DNA of 64,000 bases from an uncultured Acetatifactor sp. (GTDB lineage Bacteria; Bacillota; Clostridia; Lachnospirales; Lachnospiraceae): positions 133,975 through 197,974 of the forward strand of contig CAJTVB010000005.1 in the NCBI GenBank assembly GCA_910579755.1, given 5' to 3'. Each line of letters opens with the position of its first letter. Within the stretch, counting starts at the first letter, position 1. The translations under genes and the position numbers were made by a program. This document shows, in pieces, positions 35,399-43,843 of this stretch. Below the pieces are notes generated by a model. It worked only from the letters and a program-made list of their open reading frames with translations, made no database searches and had not been told where the DNA came from.

Positions 35399-36787
35399 TT
35401 ATTCCACATTATAGGTGGCCTTGATGGTAGCATCTGCATCCTTCAGCGCATCCTCAATGCTCTTCTGTCCTACCAGAATCAGATCCAGCTCGGCATTCAG
35501 AATATCCTTGAAGCCGGAGATCTCGTTGGGATAGGTGCCCAGGTTGGTTTCCTTCAGAGCTTCCATGGATGCCTGATAAACCACATCGTCAAGGAGAGTC
35601 TCGTCAGTGATACCGTTAATGGTAGGAACCTCACCCATGTTCAGAGCCCAGTAAGCCTGAATCTCAGGGCTGGTCATCCACTTAATGAACTCCATAGCCT
35701 CTTCGGGATGCTTCGCTCCGAAGGGAATCTCAATGGTAAATCCGCCGCCGTTGACCCAGTGGCCGTTGCCCTCGGTCATTTCAGGCATCAGCATTACGCC
35801 GTAATCCAGATCCGGAGCATTCTGTTTGATGGCGGAACGATAAGCATTGGTCTGGATCAGCATGGCCAGCTTGCCGGAGCAGAAAGGATCTGCCATACCG
35901 GAGGAAAACGCCGCCTTATAATCATCTACAGTTCTCTGGGTGTAATGCTCAGTGTAGCTCATGATATATTCCATGGCCTTTTTGTTCAGATCCGTATCAA
36001 CGATCATCTTCTCCGCATCGGGATCATACCAGAGCTTTCCTGCGTTGGCATTCACTATCCAGGCATCGTTTCCGCCATTGCCCAGAGAAGGATGGAAGCC
36101 CATTACATCGATACTGCCGTCGTCGTTGAATTTATCAAGCTGGAAGGCCAGATTCTGCAGCTCTTCCCAGGTCTTGGGCATATTGCCGTTTTCCTCGGAC
36201 ACGCCCACAGCGGCAAACAGTTCTTTATTGTAGTAGATGAATCTGGTATCTGCCACCAGAGGAAGTGCATAGGTCTTTCCGTCTTCACCCTTACAGTTAT
36301 CCAGATATACTTCAAAGAACTTGCTGGTGTCCAAATCGCCCAGGTAATCATCCAGCGCGGTCAGCTGATCCTGAGATGCTCTGTAAGGCACATCACCGAA
36401 GTTGCCGGCCATAACGTCACAGGGATTGCCGTCCACGATCTGGGCAATGTTCTTGGTGAAGATATCATCCCAGGGGATGTCCACATAGGTTACCTTGATT
36501 CTGTCCTGAGAGTCATTGAAGCTGTTTACCATATGCTCGATATGGGGCTTTCTCGCCTCGGAGCTCCACCATCCCCAGAACTCGATCTCAACCACTTCAC
36601 CTTCGTTATTTCCGGTATCACTCTGGTTGTCCGAATCAGTCTTTGACGATTCGGGAGTGCTTGATCCGTTTCCTCCGGAGGAAGAATTATTGTTGCCGTC
36701 TGCATCATTTCCGCAGGCCGCAAGACCCATCACCATGGTTCCGGCCAGTGCAAGGGCCGCCAGTTTTTTGAAAACCTTGTTCTTCAT
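35399..36787 (-). CDS. Sugar-binding lipoprotein of ABC transporter
   Basis: This 462-residue solute-binding protein (family 1 type) has a signal sequence ending in the lipobox GLAACG (Cys near residue 26). A Ser/Asn/Asp-rich linker to about residue 65 and the domain start EIEFWGWWSSEARKPHIEHM follow. The C-terminal lobe has the usual EEAMEFIKWMTSPEIQAYW. It captures an oligosaccharide or glycoside outside the membrane for the two downstream permeases. It is first in the long leftward operon, with a good promoter (36842-36870) and AGGGAGGA before the ATG, and is divergent from the DeoR-type regulator. Confidence 0.93.
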   Translation of the reverse strand: MKNKVFKKLAALALAGTMVMGLAACGNDADGNNNSSSGGNGSSTPESSKTDSDNQSDTGNNEGEVVEIEFWGWWSSEARKPHIEHMVNSFNDSQDRIKVTYVDIPWDDIFTKNIAQIVDGNPCDVMAGNFGDVPYRASQDQLTALDDYLGDLDTSKFFEVYLDNCKGEDGKTYALPLVADTRFIYYNKELFAAVGVSEENGNMPKTWEELQNLAFQLDKFNDDGSIDVMGFHPSLGNGGNDAWIVNANAGKLWYDPDAEKMIVDTDLNKKAMEYIMSYTEHYTQRTVDDYKAAFSSGMADPFCSGKLAMLIQTNAYRSAIKQNAPDLDYGVMLMPEMTEGNGHWVNGGGFTIEIPFGAKHPEEAMEFIKWMTSPEIQAYWALNMGEVPTINGITDETLLDDVVYQASMEALKETNLGTYPNEISGFKDILNAELDLILVGQKSIEDALKDADATIKATYNVE

Positions 36788-36841
36788 TGAAAGTCCTCCC
36801 TTTACTTTGATTTATAAGCTTGTTCAAGTCTTATGTTCACA

Positions 36842-36870
36842 CTGTATCATTTATTTTCAAATTATGCAAG
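36842..36870 (-). promoter_or_regulatory. Promoter of the transporter/glycosidase operon
   Basis: On the minus strand, TTGCAT (36865-36870), a 17-bp spacer and TACAGT (36842-36847) lie about 55 bp upstream of the binding-protein start. This probably drives the very long leftward transcript. Confidence 0.55.
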
Positions 36871-36908
36871 TATTATTTCAATATTTTTCAAAATAAGTTT
36901 ATTTTTTG

Positions 36909-37034
36909 TCACAAAAAGTGAATTTACCTCTTGAAACCGCAAAAAATCCGCCTCATTTTTCGCAGGTTTTTCGGGAATATTGCAAATATTTCATTTTTTT
37001 TCACAAATCATGGAAACTATTCATTTTCTGTCAC
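36909..37034. promoter_or_regulatory. Repeated TCAC/GTGA half-sites in the divergent intergenic region
   Basis: The 316-bp gap between the binding protein and the DeoR gene is AT-rich and carries TCAC-AAAAA-GTGA (36909-36921), TCAC at 37001-37004 and TCAC at 37031-37034, the last within 10 bp of the DeoR-gene -35 box. These may be operators for the neighbouring regulator. The rest of the gap shows only the two promoters. Confidence 0.35.
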
Positions 37035-37041
37035 TTTTTTA

Positions 37042-37070
37042 TTTACATTTTTTGATTCTTTCGCTATAAT
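37042..37070 (+). promoter_or_regulatory. Sigma-A promoter of the DeoR-family gene
   Basis: TTTACA (37042-37047), a 17-bp spacer and a perfect TATAAT (37065-37070) lie 34 bp before the regulator start. Confidence 0.8.
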
Positions 37071-37103
37071 ATTTTATGAATAAACGCTTATGAGGAGGCT
37101 ATT

Positions 37104-37841
37104 ATGATACCCGCTATCAGACAGCAAACGATTATACATATGTTAAAAGAAGCCAATACCATTCTGTATCTGGAAGACCTTCAGGCGGCACTGGGAATCT
37201 CCACTTCCACCCTGAGAAGAGATCTGAGGGAGTTGGAAACCAAAGGGCAGGTCAATCAGCTTCATGGGGGCGGAGTGAAGCTGACCCAGAATACCCCTGA
37301 GCTGAATATCACCGCCAAGCTGCTGTTAAACAAAGCCGCAAAAGAAAAACTGGCAGCGGCAGCGGCCTCTGCCATAGAAGACGGAGACGCTGTTTTTCTG
37401 GATCCCTCCAGCACTACCCTGGAAATGATCCCCCATCTGGTGGGACGCCCCATCACAGTGATCACAAACGGAATTTTCCATATTAACCAGCTGGTTTCCA
37501 ACCATATCCCCAGTATTATGGTGGGCGGAAATATCAAGATCGCCACCAACTCCTGCATCGGCCCCGTGGCCGAAAGCGATATGCGCAACTATCATTTTAA
37601 CAAGTGCTTTCTGGGAGCTAACGGCTTCAGTAGAACCTCCGGGATCACAAATCATGACATCAATGAATGTCTGATCAAGCAGTTGGCCATTCAGAATTCC
37701 AGCAAATCCTTTTTTCTTCTGGATTCCAGCAAGTATAATGTAGTCACCATGATCAAGGTGGTGGACCTGAACGTCCCCACTGTATTTACAGACAAGGCTT
37801 TTCCTGATTTGATAGACTACAATAATATAGTTATTGTGTAA
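37104..37841 (+). CDS. DeoR/GlpR family transcriptional regulator
   Basis: The 245-residue repressor-type protein has an N-terminal DeoR helix-turn-helix (RQQTIIHMLKEANTILYLED to STSTLRRDLRELE, residues 6-45, then HGGGV). The C-terminal sugar-phosphate sensor domain has FLDPSSTTLEMIPHL near 90, ITNGI, and FLGANGFSRTSGIT near 175. Such proteins usually release DNA when a sugar phosphate binds. The start ATG has GAGGAGGC. It is divergent from the transporter operon, which it most likely controls, and its 3' end overlaps the convergent GH2 gene by 11 bp. The effector would be a phosphorylated product of the pathway; this is inference. Confidence 0.92.
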   Translation: MIPAIRQQTIIHMLKEANTILYLEDLQAALGISTSTLRRDLRELETKGQVNQLHGGGVKLTQNTPELNITAKLLLNKAAKEKLAAAAASAIEDGDAVFLDPSSTTLEMIPHLVGRPITVITNGIFHINQLVSNHIPSIMVGGNIKIATNSCIGPVAESDMRNYHFNKCFLGANGFSRTSGITNHDINECLIKQLAIQNSSKSFFLLDSSKYNVVTMIKVVDLNVPTVFTDKAFPDLIDYNNIVIV

Positions 37842-40533
37842 ATGACAAAGGAACGCTCTGCCTCATTAAGCCCAGTCCCTCAGCAGTGATTCCCGCAGTT
37901 TTTTCCTCCAGATCGCTGAAAGCTGTTGTGACTGATATTTCCTCGCCGGGCAGCAGATATGGGAAATTGTCCGAGAAATCCCCGTAGACACCGGAGTCAG
38001 GCTCGCAATCCCACTGGAGCTTAACTCCGGGCACAATTCGTTTCCCGGGATTTTTGATTCTCAGAATGCCCGTCTCATACCCTTGTTCATCTCTGTGCAT
38101 TCGTTTATAATCCAGTTCCAGAGGCTGTGCGGGCACAAGGAGACAGGCAAGGTTCTCTCCCGCGGTAAACAGATATCTGTTTTCACATAAAATCGTCCCG
38201 TCGGCGCCTCTTCCTTCCAAAACCGCCACAAAATAATCCTCCCGAATCCTGCCCGTATCAATGATAACCTTCCCGATGGGCTGACTTTCTGCCAACGCCG
38301 TCACCTGAAAGGCTTCTTCCTGATAAATTCCGCCGCCGGCGCCTATGATGCGGAAAAATACCTGCAGCTCCACAGCTTCTTTCCTACTGTTATGGCTGTA
38401 TAAGGCGCTCTCCACCTGCTCCAGCCCAAAAACCGTTTGAGAGGGAAAAGAGGCAGTCAGCTGAAGGGGCGCATAGGCCTTGCGGATTCCGTAATAAACC
38501 GGCTTGGGCTGACCGTAATAATCCACACTGCTGGTACAGTAATTGTTGGGATATGGCTCGTTGAACTGCCACATCATGCTTCCGCTGTTGCAGAAGGCCC
38601 TTCTCCGATTGGATTCCACCGCGTACTTCAGGCCCTCGTACTGCAAAAACTGGCTGGCACAGATGACATCCTCTATCTTATCCAGACAACCTCCGAAGCA
38701 TTCCTGAACCAGCGTATAATTATTCCACCAGGAACCACGGTGGAAATAGACCGGATTATTTCTGTCGGGAGGCCACATATGCTCCGGGGACACAGACTTT
38801 TTCAGTGTGTTGTAGTTGGTCATTCCCTCCACGCCGTATTCGCTGGAAAACAGTGATGTGCCGCTGTTGTACAGGGTGTACTGTGCCGTCAGACCCTGAT
38901 GCTCCCAGGGGCCGTGTACGTCGTGCAGCCCATCCGGATCTTTGGCAATTTCCTCCAGTGTATTGTTGAAGATCCTTCCGGAAGGGGATGAGGAAAGGAA
39001 TTTCCGATCCGGATCCAGCTCCAGAACCGCCCGGCGCAGCAGCCTGATCACCGGCTCCGATTCCCGAATCATGGACTGGCCTTCGCTCTGCAGCTCGTTT
39101 CCTCCGCACCATACGGCCAGAGAGGGATGATTTCTCTTCCGGGGAATAATGGCCTGGGCCTCCTGCTCCATCAGCTTTAAAAATTCCGGGGACTCGGAAG
39201 GCTTGTTATCAATTCCGGAGCTGGACTGAATAAACTCCTGCCACAGTAATATTCCATACCGGTCACAGAGCTCATAGAAGTCCTCTCTCTCTATCAGTCC
39301 GCCTCCCCAGACCCGCAGCATATTCACATGAGCGTCCCTGACCAGGGAAAGCAGGTGTGCAAGCTTTTCAGGTCTCCTCACTCCATACATCACATCCATA
39401 GGCACCCAGTTCCAGCCTTTGATATATACATCCCTATGGTTCACCTTCAGCCTGTAATGGTCTGCCGACGCCTCCGCTCCCTCATTGGGAACAAACTCCA
39501 AGGACCGGATGCCAAAGGTAACACTTTTTTCATGGGAAATTTGATTTGGAGCATTTGTCCCGGAAGTCTCCACAGGCAAATGAATTTCCGCCCGAAGCTC
39601 ATACAGGGGCTGTTCCCCATATCCGTTGGGATACCACAGCCTGGGATTTTTCAGCTCCAGACTCACCAAAATCTTGTTCGTTCCTTCTGCAAGAGGGATC
39701 TCCAGGCGCTTCTCCAAGACATTCTCATCCTCCGGGCCGATCCAGTCATCCGGCCTGGGGGATACGTCCGGCGCCGCTGCTTTTTCGCTCAGCTTCAGCA
39801 CCAGATCTCCCTTGCGCTTCCTGTCTGAACAGATTGTTGTCTGAACCTGTATCCGGGCGTTTTCCGCCTGTCGTGGGACATCCTTCCGGCCTGAAGCTTC
39901 TTTCAGGTGGGAAAATACGGGAAAGGCGCGCACATAAACATCCTCCAGTACGGCCTCTCCATGAGCCTCCAGGTACACATCGTCCCAGATGCCCACATGG
40001 ATCATTCTGGGGCAGAAATCCCACCAGTAGGTCATACGGCATTTATGGGTCTTCACATATTCCGTTCTGCTGACCTGAGGCTGTTCGTCCGGCGCCTTCT
40101 GTAATACCACCGAAAGCTGATTGCTTCCCTCCGTCTCCAAAAGCCCGGTCACATCAAAGGACACCGGCGTATACATACTGCTGTGCTTTCCAAGGTAATG
40201 GTCATTGAGAAAAAATAATCCCTCATAATCGATTCCCTCAAAGTGCAGAGTGATACGCCTGCCCTTCATGTGCTCCGGGAGCAGAAAGCATTTACGATAC
40301 AGCCAGGTGCGCTGAGGAATCCACTCCAGCAGCAAGCTGTTTTTCTCAAAATAAGGATCCGGTATTTCTCCGGTCTTCCACAGATCATTTGTGATGCTGC
40401 CCGGAACGCAGGCTCTTCTCCACCACCTTACATCCCTGGTATTTCTTTTTTCCGCATTTCTCCAGACCCAGTCCTCCCCCAGAAAATCCTTGATCTCCCA
40501 ATCATCTCCATTAAGATAATATCTTTGTTCCAT
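37831..40533 (-). CDS. GH2 beta-mannosidase-like glycosidase
   Basis: The 900-residue GH2 protein has the sugar-binding jelly roll (1-200, with IDYEGLFFLNDHYLGKHSS), an immunoglobulin-like domain, then the TIM barrel. SLAVWCGGNELQSEG near 478 gives the acid/base Glu, and LFSSEYGVEGM near 563 gives the nucleophile Glu. The VWCGGNE form is typical of beta-mannosidases, so cleavage of beta-mannosyl ends, for example Man-beta-1,4-GlcNAc of N-glycan cores, is likely. No signal peptide was seen. I start it at the ATG at 40533 (AGAAAGG seven bases upstream), not at the longer 40581 start, which lacks a site. It is the last gene of the operon led by the GH13_18 enzyme. Confidence 0.9.
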   Translation of the reverse strand: MEQRYYLNGDDWEIKDFLGEDWVWRNAEKRNTRDVRWWRRACVPGSITNDLWKTGEIPDPYFEKNSLLLEWIPQRTWLYRKCFLLPEHMKGRRITLHFEGIDYEGLFFLNDHYLGKHSSMYTPVSFDVTGLLETEGSNQLSVVLQKAPDEQPQVSRTEYVKTHKCRMTYWWDFCPRMIHVGIWDDVYLEAHGEAVLEDVYVRAFPVFSHLKEASGRKDVPRQAENARIQVQTTICSDRKRKGDLVLKLSEKAAAPDVSPRPDDWIGPEDENVLEKRLEIPLAEGTNKILVSLELKNPRLWYPNGYGEQPLYELRAEIHLPVETSGTNAPNQISHEKSVTFGIRSLEFVPNEGAEASADHYRLKVNHRDVYIKGWNWVPMDVMYGVRRPEKLAHLLSLVRDAHVNMLRVWGGGLIEREDFYELCDRYGILLWQEFIQSSSGIDNKPSESPEFLKLMEQEAQAIIPRKRNHPSLAVWCGGNELQSEGQSMIRESEPVIRLLRRAVLELDPDRKFLSSSPSGRIFNNTLEEIAKDPDGLHDVHGPWEHQGLTAQYTLYNSGTSLFSSEYGVEGMTNYNTLKKSVSPEHMWPPDRNNPVYFHRGSWWNNYTLVQECFGGCLDKIEDVICASQFLQYEGLKYAVESNRRRAFCNSGSMMWQFNEPYPNNYCTSSVDYYGQPKPVYYGIRKAYAPLQLTASFPSQTVFGLEQVESALYSHNSRKEAVELQVFFRIIGAGGGIYQEEAFQVTALAESQPIGKVIIDTGRIREDYFVAVLEGRGADGTILCENRYLFTAGENLACLLVPAQPLELDYKRMHRDEQGYETGILRIKNPGKRIVPGVKLQWDCEPDSGVYGDFSDNFPYLLPGEEISVTTAFSDLEEKTAGITAEGLGLMRQSVPLSFTQ

Positions 40534-40590
40534 ATTGAAACCTTTCTGCCTTCCAGACTTGGAAAGCACATGCCAATCCAAAATGCAGGC

Positions 40591-41202
40591 CTACCCTTCC
40601 GGGAAAAAATGCTCCTCCAGCATAGCACACCAGGTATGATAGATGGGCAGATGGTGCTCCTGAATATCCGCCGTGATCTGCAGGGGTACCGTCACACACA
40701 CATCGCCGAGCTCCCGCAGCTGTCCTCCGTCGCGTCCGGTAAGACCGATCACCTGAAGGCCCCTTGCCCTGGCTACCCTGGCCGCCTTCACAACATTGTC
40801 GGAGCTTCCGGAGGTGCTGATGGCCAGCAATACGTCTCCCGGCCTTCCATAGCCCATCACCTGCTGTGCGAATACCATGGAGGGTTCTACATCGTTTAAA
40901 AATGCAGTGGAAAGGGCGCTGTGCTGAGTCAGCGCTATAGCTGTCAGCGTTCCCTGAAGGAATTCTCCCAGCTCTCCGTATTTTGCCCTCTCATCCTTTG
41001 GCAGTCTTCTTTGTTTGTAGAAGCCCTTCATCAGCTCTCCCACAATATGATCACTGTCCGCCGCACTTCCTCCGTTGCCGCAGACCAAAAGCTTACCTCC
41101 TCTGCTGTAAGCCTCTTCCATGATCTCATAGCCCTTTATAATCTCTTTTTCCAATACTCTTAAGTCCGGGTATCTGGACCATAAACGTTCTATATGATTC
41201 AT
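40591..41202 (-). CDS. SIS-domain sugar isomerase (GmhA-like)
   Basis: The 203-residue protein has an SIS phosphosugar fold with VCGNGGSAADSDHIVGEL near residue 40 and LLAISTSGSSDNVVKAA near 118, the two phosphate-binding loops. It matches sedoheptulose-7-phosphate isomerase (GmhA) proteins, including the C-terminal EHHLPIYHTWCAMLEE. In Gram-positive sugar loci such proteins can act on other phosphosugars. The ATG at 41202 is preferred because GGAG lies six bases upstream. It lies between GH38 and GH2 genes, so a role in isomerising the released sugar phosphate is plausible. Confidence 0.85.
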   Translation of the reverse strand: MNHIERLWSRYPDLRVLEKEIIKGYEIMEEAYSRGGKLLVCGNGGSAADSDHIVGELMKGFYKQRRLPKDERAKYGELGEFLQGTLTAIALTQHSALSTAFLNDVEPSMVFAQQVMGYGRPGDVLLAISTSGSSDNVVKAARVARARGLQVIGLTGRDGGQLRELGDVCVTVPLQITADIQEHHLPIYHTWCAMLEEHFFPEG

Positions 41203-41248
41203 TTTCACTCCAATCCGCTCCCTTTTGGCAGCCTGAATTAAACATGAA

Positions 41249-43816
41249 TTAATTCATTTCACAGCTTCCGCTTTTTGTGTCTTCTTCCGGCCACTCCAGC
41301 AGATTTACCTGACTGTAATTATCCGTACCGGCTTCCAGCTTCCAGGTAGTAATGGAGTCATGCCCCACAGCCACCTGATACTTCCTTCCTCCATAATGCA
41401 GACTGCAGACCGTATCCCTCCCCTCCGTTTCCAGCAGACGAACCACTGTGTCCTGGTCATCCTCTGCCTTTTTTACGGCACAAATCCGCACATTGGAAGC
41501 ATCTGTGCTCATCAGACTGTCCCACACTCCTTCAGGTTCCCCTTTTCCGGCATCCTCCACAGTACAGACGGCCCCATGCAGGCTGTCTGCCAGATATTCA
41601 TAATCTCCCCCTGTCCGGTCCGCCAGACGGTAGAGAATGCTGTTCTCCACGGAGGCTCCATGAGGGTACAGCGCCAATGTAAAATCCTGCTCCCCCATGT
41701 CGTGATACCGGTAATCCTCTTTCTCGTCGTACCAGTCCTTCCCGTTTCCCTGGGCATAAATAGCGCTTCTGGCCACAGTGATCTGTATGCGCCCTGCCGC
41801 CATATGGAAGGCATACTTTCCGTTGTTGGCTATGGCAAGGCCTTTTCCCTCGCCGTCGGAGGCGTCCAGAAATCTCTGCATAGGATACTCCTGTTCATCG
41901 GATATATGCCGAAGCTGACAGCCGTAGGCCGTCTCTGATCTTACATAACAGCACTGTTCTCCCACTGGCAGGGCAAATTTTAAAAGACTCCAGGGATGTG
42001 CAAAAAACAGCCGCGTCCTCACGGTGACAGCCCGGTCTTTGGCTCCCAGAAGGTAGATCTGCTGGATTTTCGTTCCGCCTGTGCGGATTATGACCCGAAT
42101 GGCCTCACGCAGCTTCCCTTTTTCCACCTTCTCCAGACTCTCCAGTTCAAATTCTGCCCCGCTGTCCTCAAAGGGACGTCCCTGAAATCCTCCCCAGGAG
42201 TCACGTTCATCCCGAAGCAGTACAAACCCTGCGCTTCCCCGGCAGGCGTCATAGCCTGTGCCTTTGTCCAGCAGCGATATCATCTGACCGTTTGCCGGAT
42301 CCAGCTCCAGACGGACGTAAGCGTTTTCCAGCACACATGTTTTTTCCGCTGCGCAGGAGCTTATCTGTGCGCAGGGTTCTTCCGGAACACAGGCCTCCGG
42401 GACACAGGAGCCTTCCGGCCTAAGGCCTGCATCCTCTGTCCATAGTCCGCTGGCAAGGGTGCTTTCCCTTTCACTGACCCGGTAGACCGCATAGCCCCAG
42501 GCGGGAATCCGTGCCCAAAACAGGATCCTTCTGCGTCCGCCGATATGATAATTTCTGGTTTTGGTTTCCGTATAGATCCGCTGATAAGCCACTTCCCTGC
42601 CTTCCGGATCCATCAGACGCAGAGGCGCCTTACAGAACCAGTTCAGCTCTGCCTCCACATAGCCTTCCCAGTCTCCGTCCCCGCTGTGGAACAGGAACAG
42701 AGGAAATCCCTCTGCGCTGTTTTCCCGGGTATCTATGGTATTGACAATACGCTGAATTGCCAGCGCCTTAATGTGTTCCGCCTCTGCACAGGCTCCTTCC
42801 AGCTGGGCCAGAGCCTTTTCTCTGGCCTCATATATAACCGTGCCTCCCAGCGTGTCATGAAACTGATTGAACAGCACGGCCTTCCAGAGCCTTTCCATGG
42901 CTCCGGCCTCCGGCATCCACCGTCCCAGCCGCTCTTTGGCAAACGTCAGATAAAACTCTGCCTCTGCCAGCCGCTTTTCCGCCAGCCGGTTTGCCTGCTT
43001 AAACCGGGAATCAATGGAATAGCAGCCCACATTGATCCTTTCAAAGGGCCCCCTTCGAAGCGGCAGATCCGTTTTATCCAGCTCTTTCAGGAAATCCGTA
43101 TAGGAAGAAAATATCAATTCCACATGCTCTATTTCCCGGGAAAGCCGGTGGATACTGTGAATATTGTCTTTTGTAGGCCCTCCTCCATGATTTCCCACCC
43201 CGTAGCAGCACACCATTTTATCAAAATCGGATGAGGCCTCCAGCGTTTTCTCTATGTTCTCCTTGGTGGGCTCGTAAAACCAGGTGGTATACTCCCCCGG
43301 AAGCGAAATGGCGCAGATGCTGCTTCCGTCAAGTCCCTCCCATCGGAATACGGGCGTATCAAGCCGCGGACGCATAAACACATAGGCATCCATACCGCTT
43401 TTTTTCAGGATCTGAGGAAGGGAGGAATTGTGTCCGAAGCTGTCCACGTTGGAACCAATCCGGCAGATCCTTCCAAACCTTTTCTTCAGCCAGCGCTGGC
43501 CATAAAGCCCCTGTCTGACGAAGGCCTCCCCTCCGGGCAGGAGACAGTCCGGCTCAATAAACCAGCCTCCCGTAAGCTCCCACCGCCCCTCTTCCACACG
43601 CTGTCTGATTTCCTCAAACATGTCGGGAAGAATTTCTTCGATCCACTCAAAGAAGGCCGTGGAGGTGGAGGTAAACCGGAAATCCGGAAATTCCTTCATT
43701 CTGTCCAGCACGGAGGCATAGGTGGCCTTCACCTCCTGCATTCCCTCTTCCCAGCTCCAGAACCAGACCGGATCGATATGAGAATTTCCTATCATATACA
43801 ATGTCTTTTTCTTCAT
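41249..43816 (-). CDS. GH38 alpha-mannosidase, short bacterial class (copy D)
   Basis: The 855-residue protein has MIGNSHIDPVWFW (zinc ligands His13 and Asp15), NVDSFGHNSSLPQI near 124 with the nucleophile, and NQFHDTLGGTVI near 318. It has a Cys/Glu/Pro-rich insertion (residues about 470-495, CVPEACVPEEPCAQISSCAA) not seen in copies A and C. It has no signal peptide. It is in the second operon, 27 bp after the GH13_18 gene. The stop codon falls in a perfect palindrome, ATGAATTAATTCAT (41243-41256). It is clearly paralogous to copies A and C. Confidence 0.91.
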   Translation of the reverse strand: MKKKTLYMIGNSHIDPVWFWSWEEGMQEVKATYASVLDRMKEFPDFRFTSTSTAFFEWIEEILPDMFEEIRQRVEEGRWELTGGWFIEPDCLLPGGEAFVRQGLYGQRWLKKRFGRICRIGSNVDSFGHNSSLPQILKKSGMDAYVFMRPRLDTPVFRWEGLDGSSICAISLPGEYTTWFYEPTKENIEKTLEASSDFDKMVCCYGVGNHGGGPTKDNIHSIHRLSREIEHVELIFSSYTDFLKELDKTDLPLRRGPFERINVGCYSIDSRFKQANRLAEKRLAEAEFYLTFAKERLGRWMPEAGAMERLWKAVLFNQFHDTLGGTVIYEAREKALAQLEGACAEAEHIKALAIQRIVNTIDTRENSAEGFPLFLFHSGDGDWEGYVEAELNWFCKAPLRLMDPEGREVAYQRIYTETKTRNYHIGGRRRILFWARIPAWGYAVYRVSERESTLASGLWTEDAGLRPEGSCVPEACVPEEPCAQISSCAAEKTCVLENAYVRLELDPANGQMISLLDKGTGYDACRGSAGFVLLRDERDSWGGFQGRPFEDSGAEFELESLEKVEKGKLREAIRVIIRTGGTKIQQIYLLGAKDRAVTVRTRLFFAHPWSLLKFALPVGEQCCYVRSETAYGCQLRHISDEQEYPMQRFLDASDGEGKGLAIANNGKYAFHMAAGRIQITVARSAIYAQGNGKDWYDEKEDYRYHDMGEQDFTLALYPHGASVENSILYRLADRTGGDYEYLADSLHGAVCTVEDAGKGEPEGVWDSLMSTDASNVRICAVKKAEDDQDTVVRLLETEGRDTVCSLHYGGRKYQVAVGHDSITTWKLEAGTDNYSQVNLLEWPEEDTKSGSCEMN

Positions 43817-43843
43817 TTTATATCTCCCTGTCCCGCCTTACTG

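Noticed and set aside
36932..36945. Catabolite-response-element-like sequence TGAAACCGCAAAAA
   Set aside because: It has mismatches in the right half-site at conserved positions and lies about 60 bp upstream of the promoter; too weak to call.
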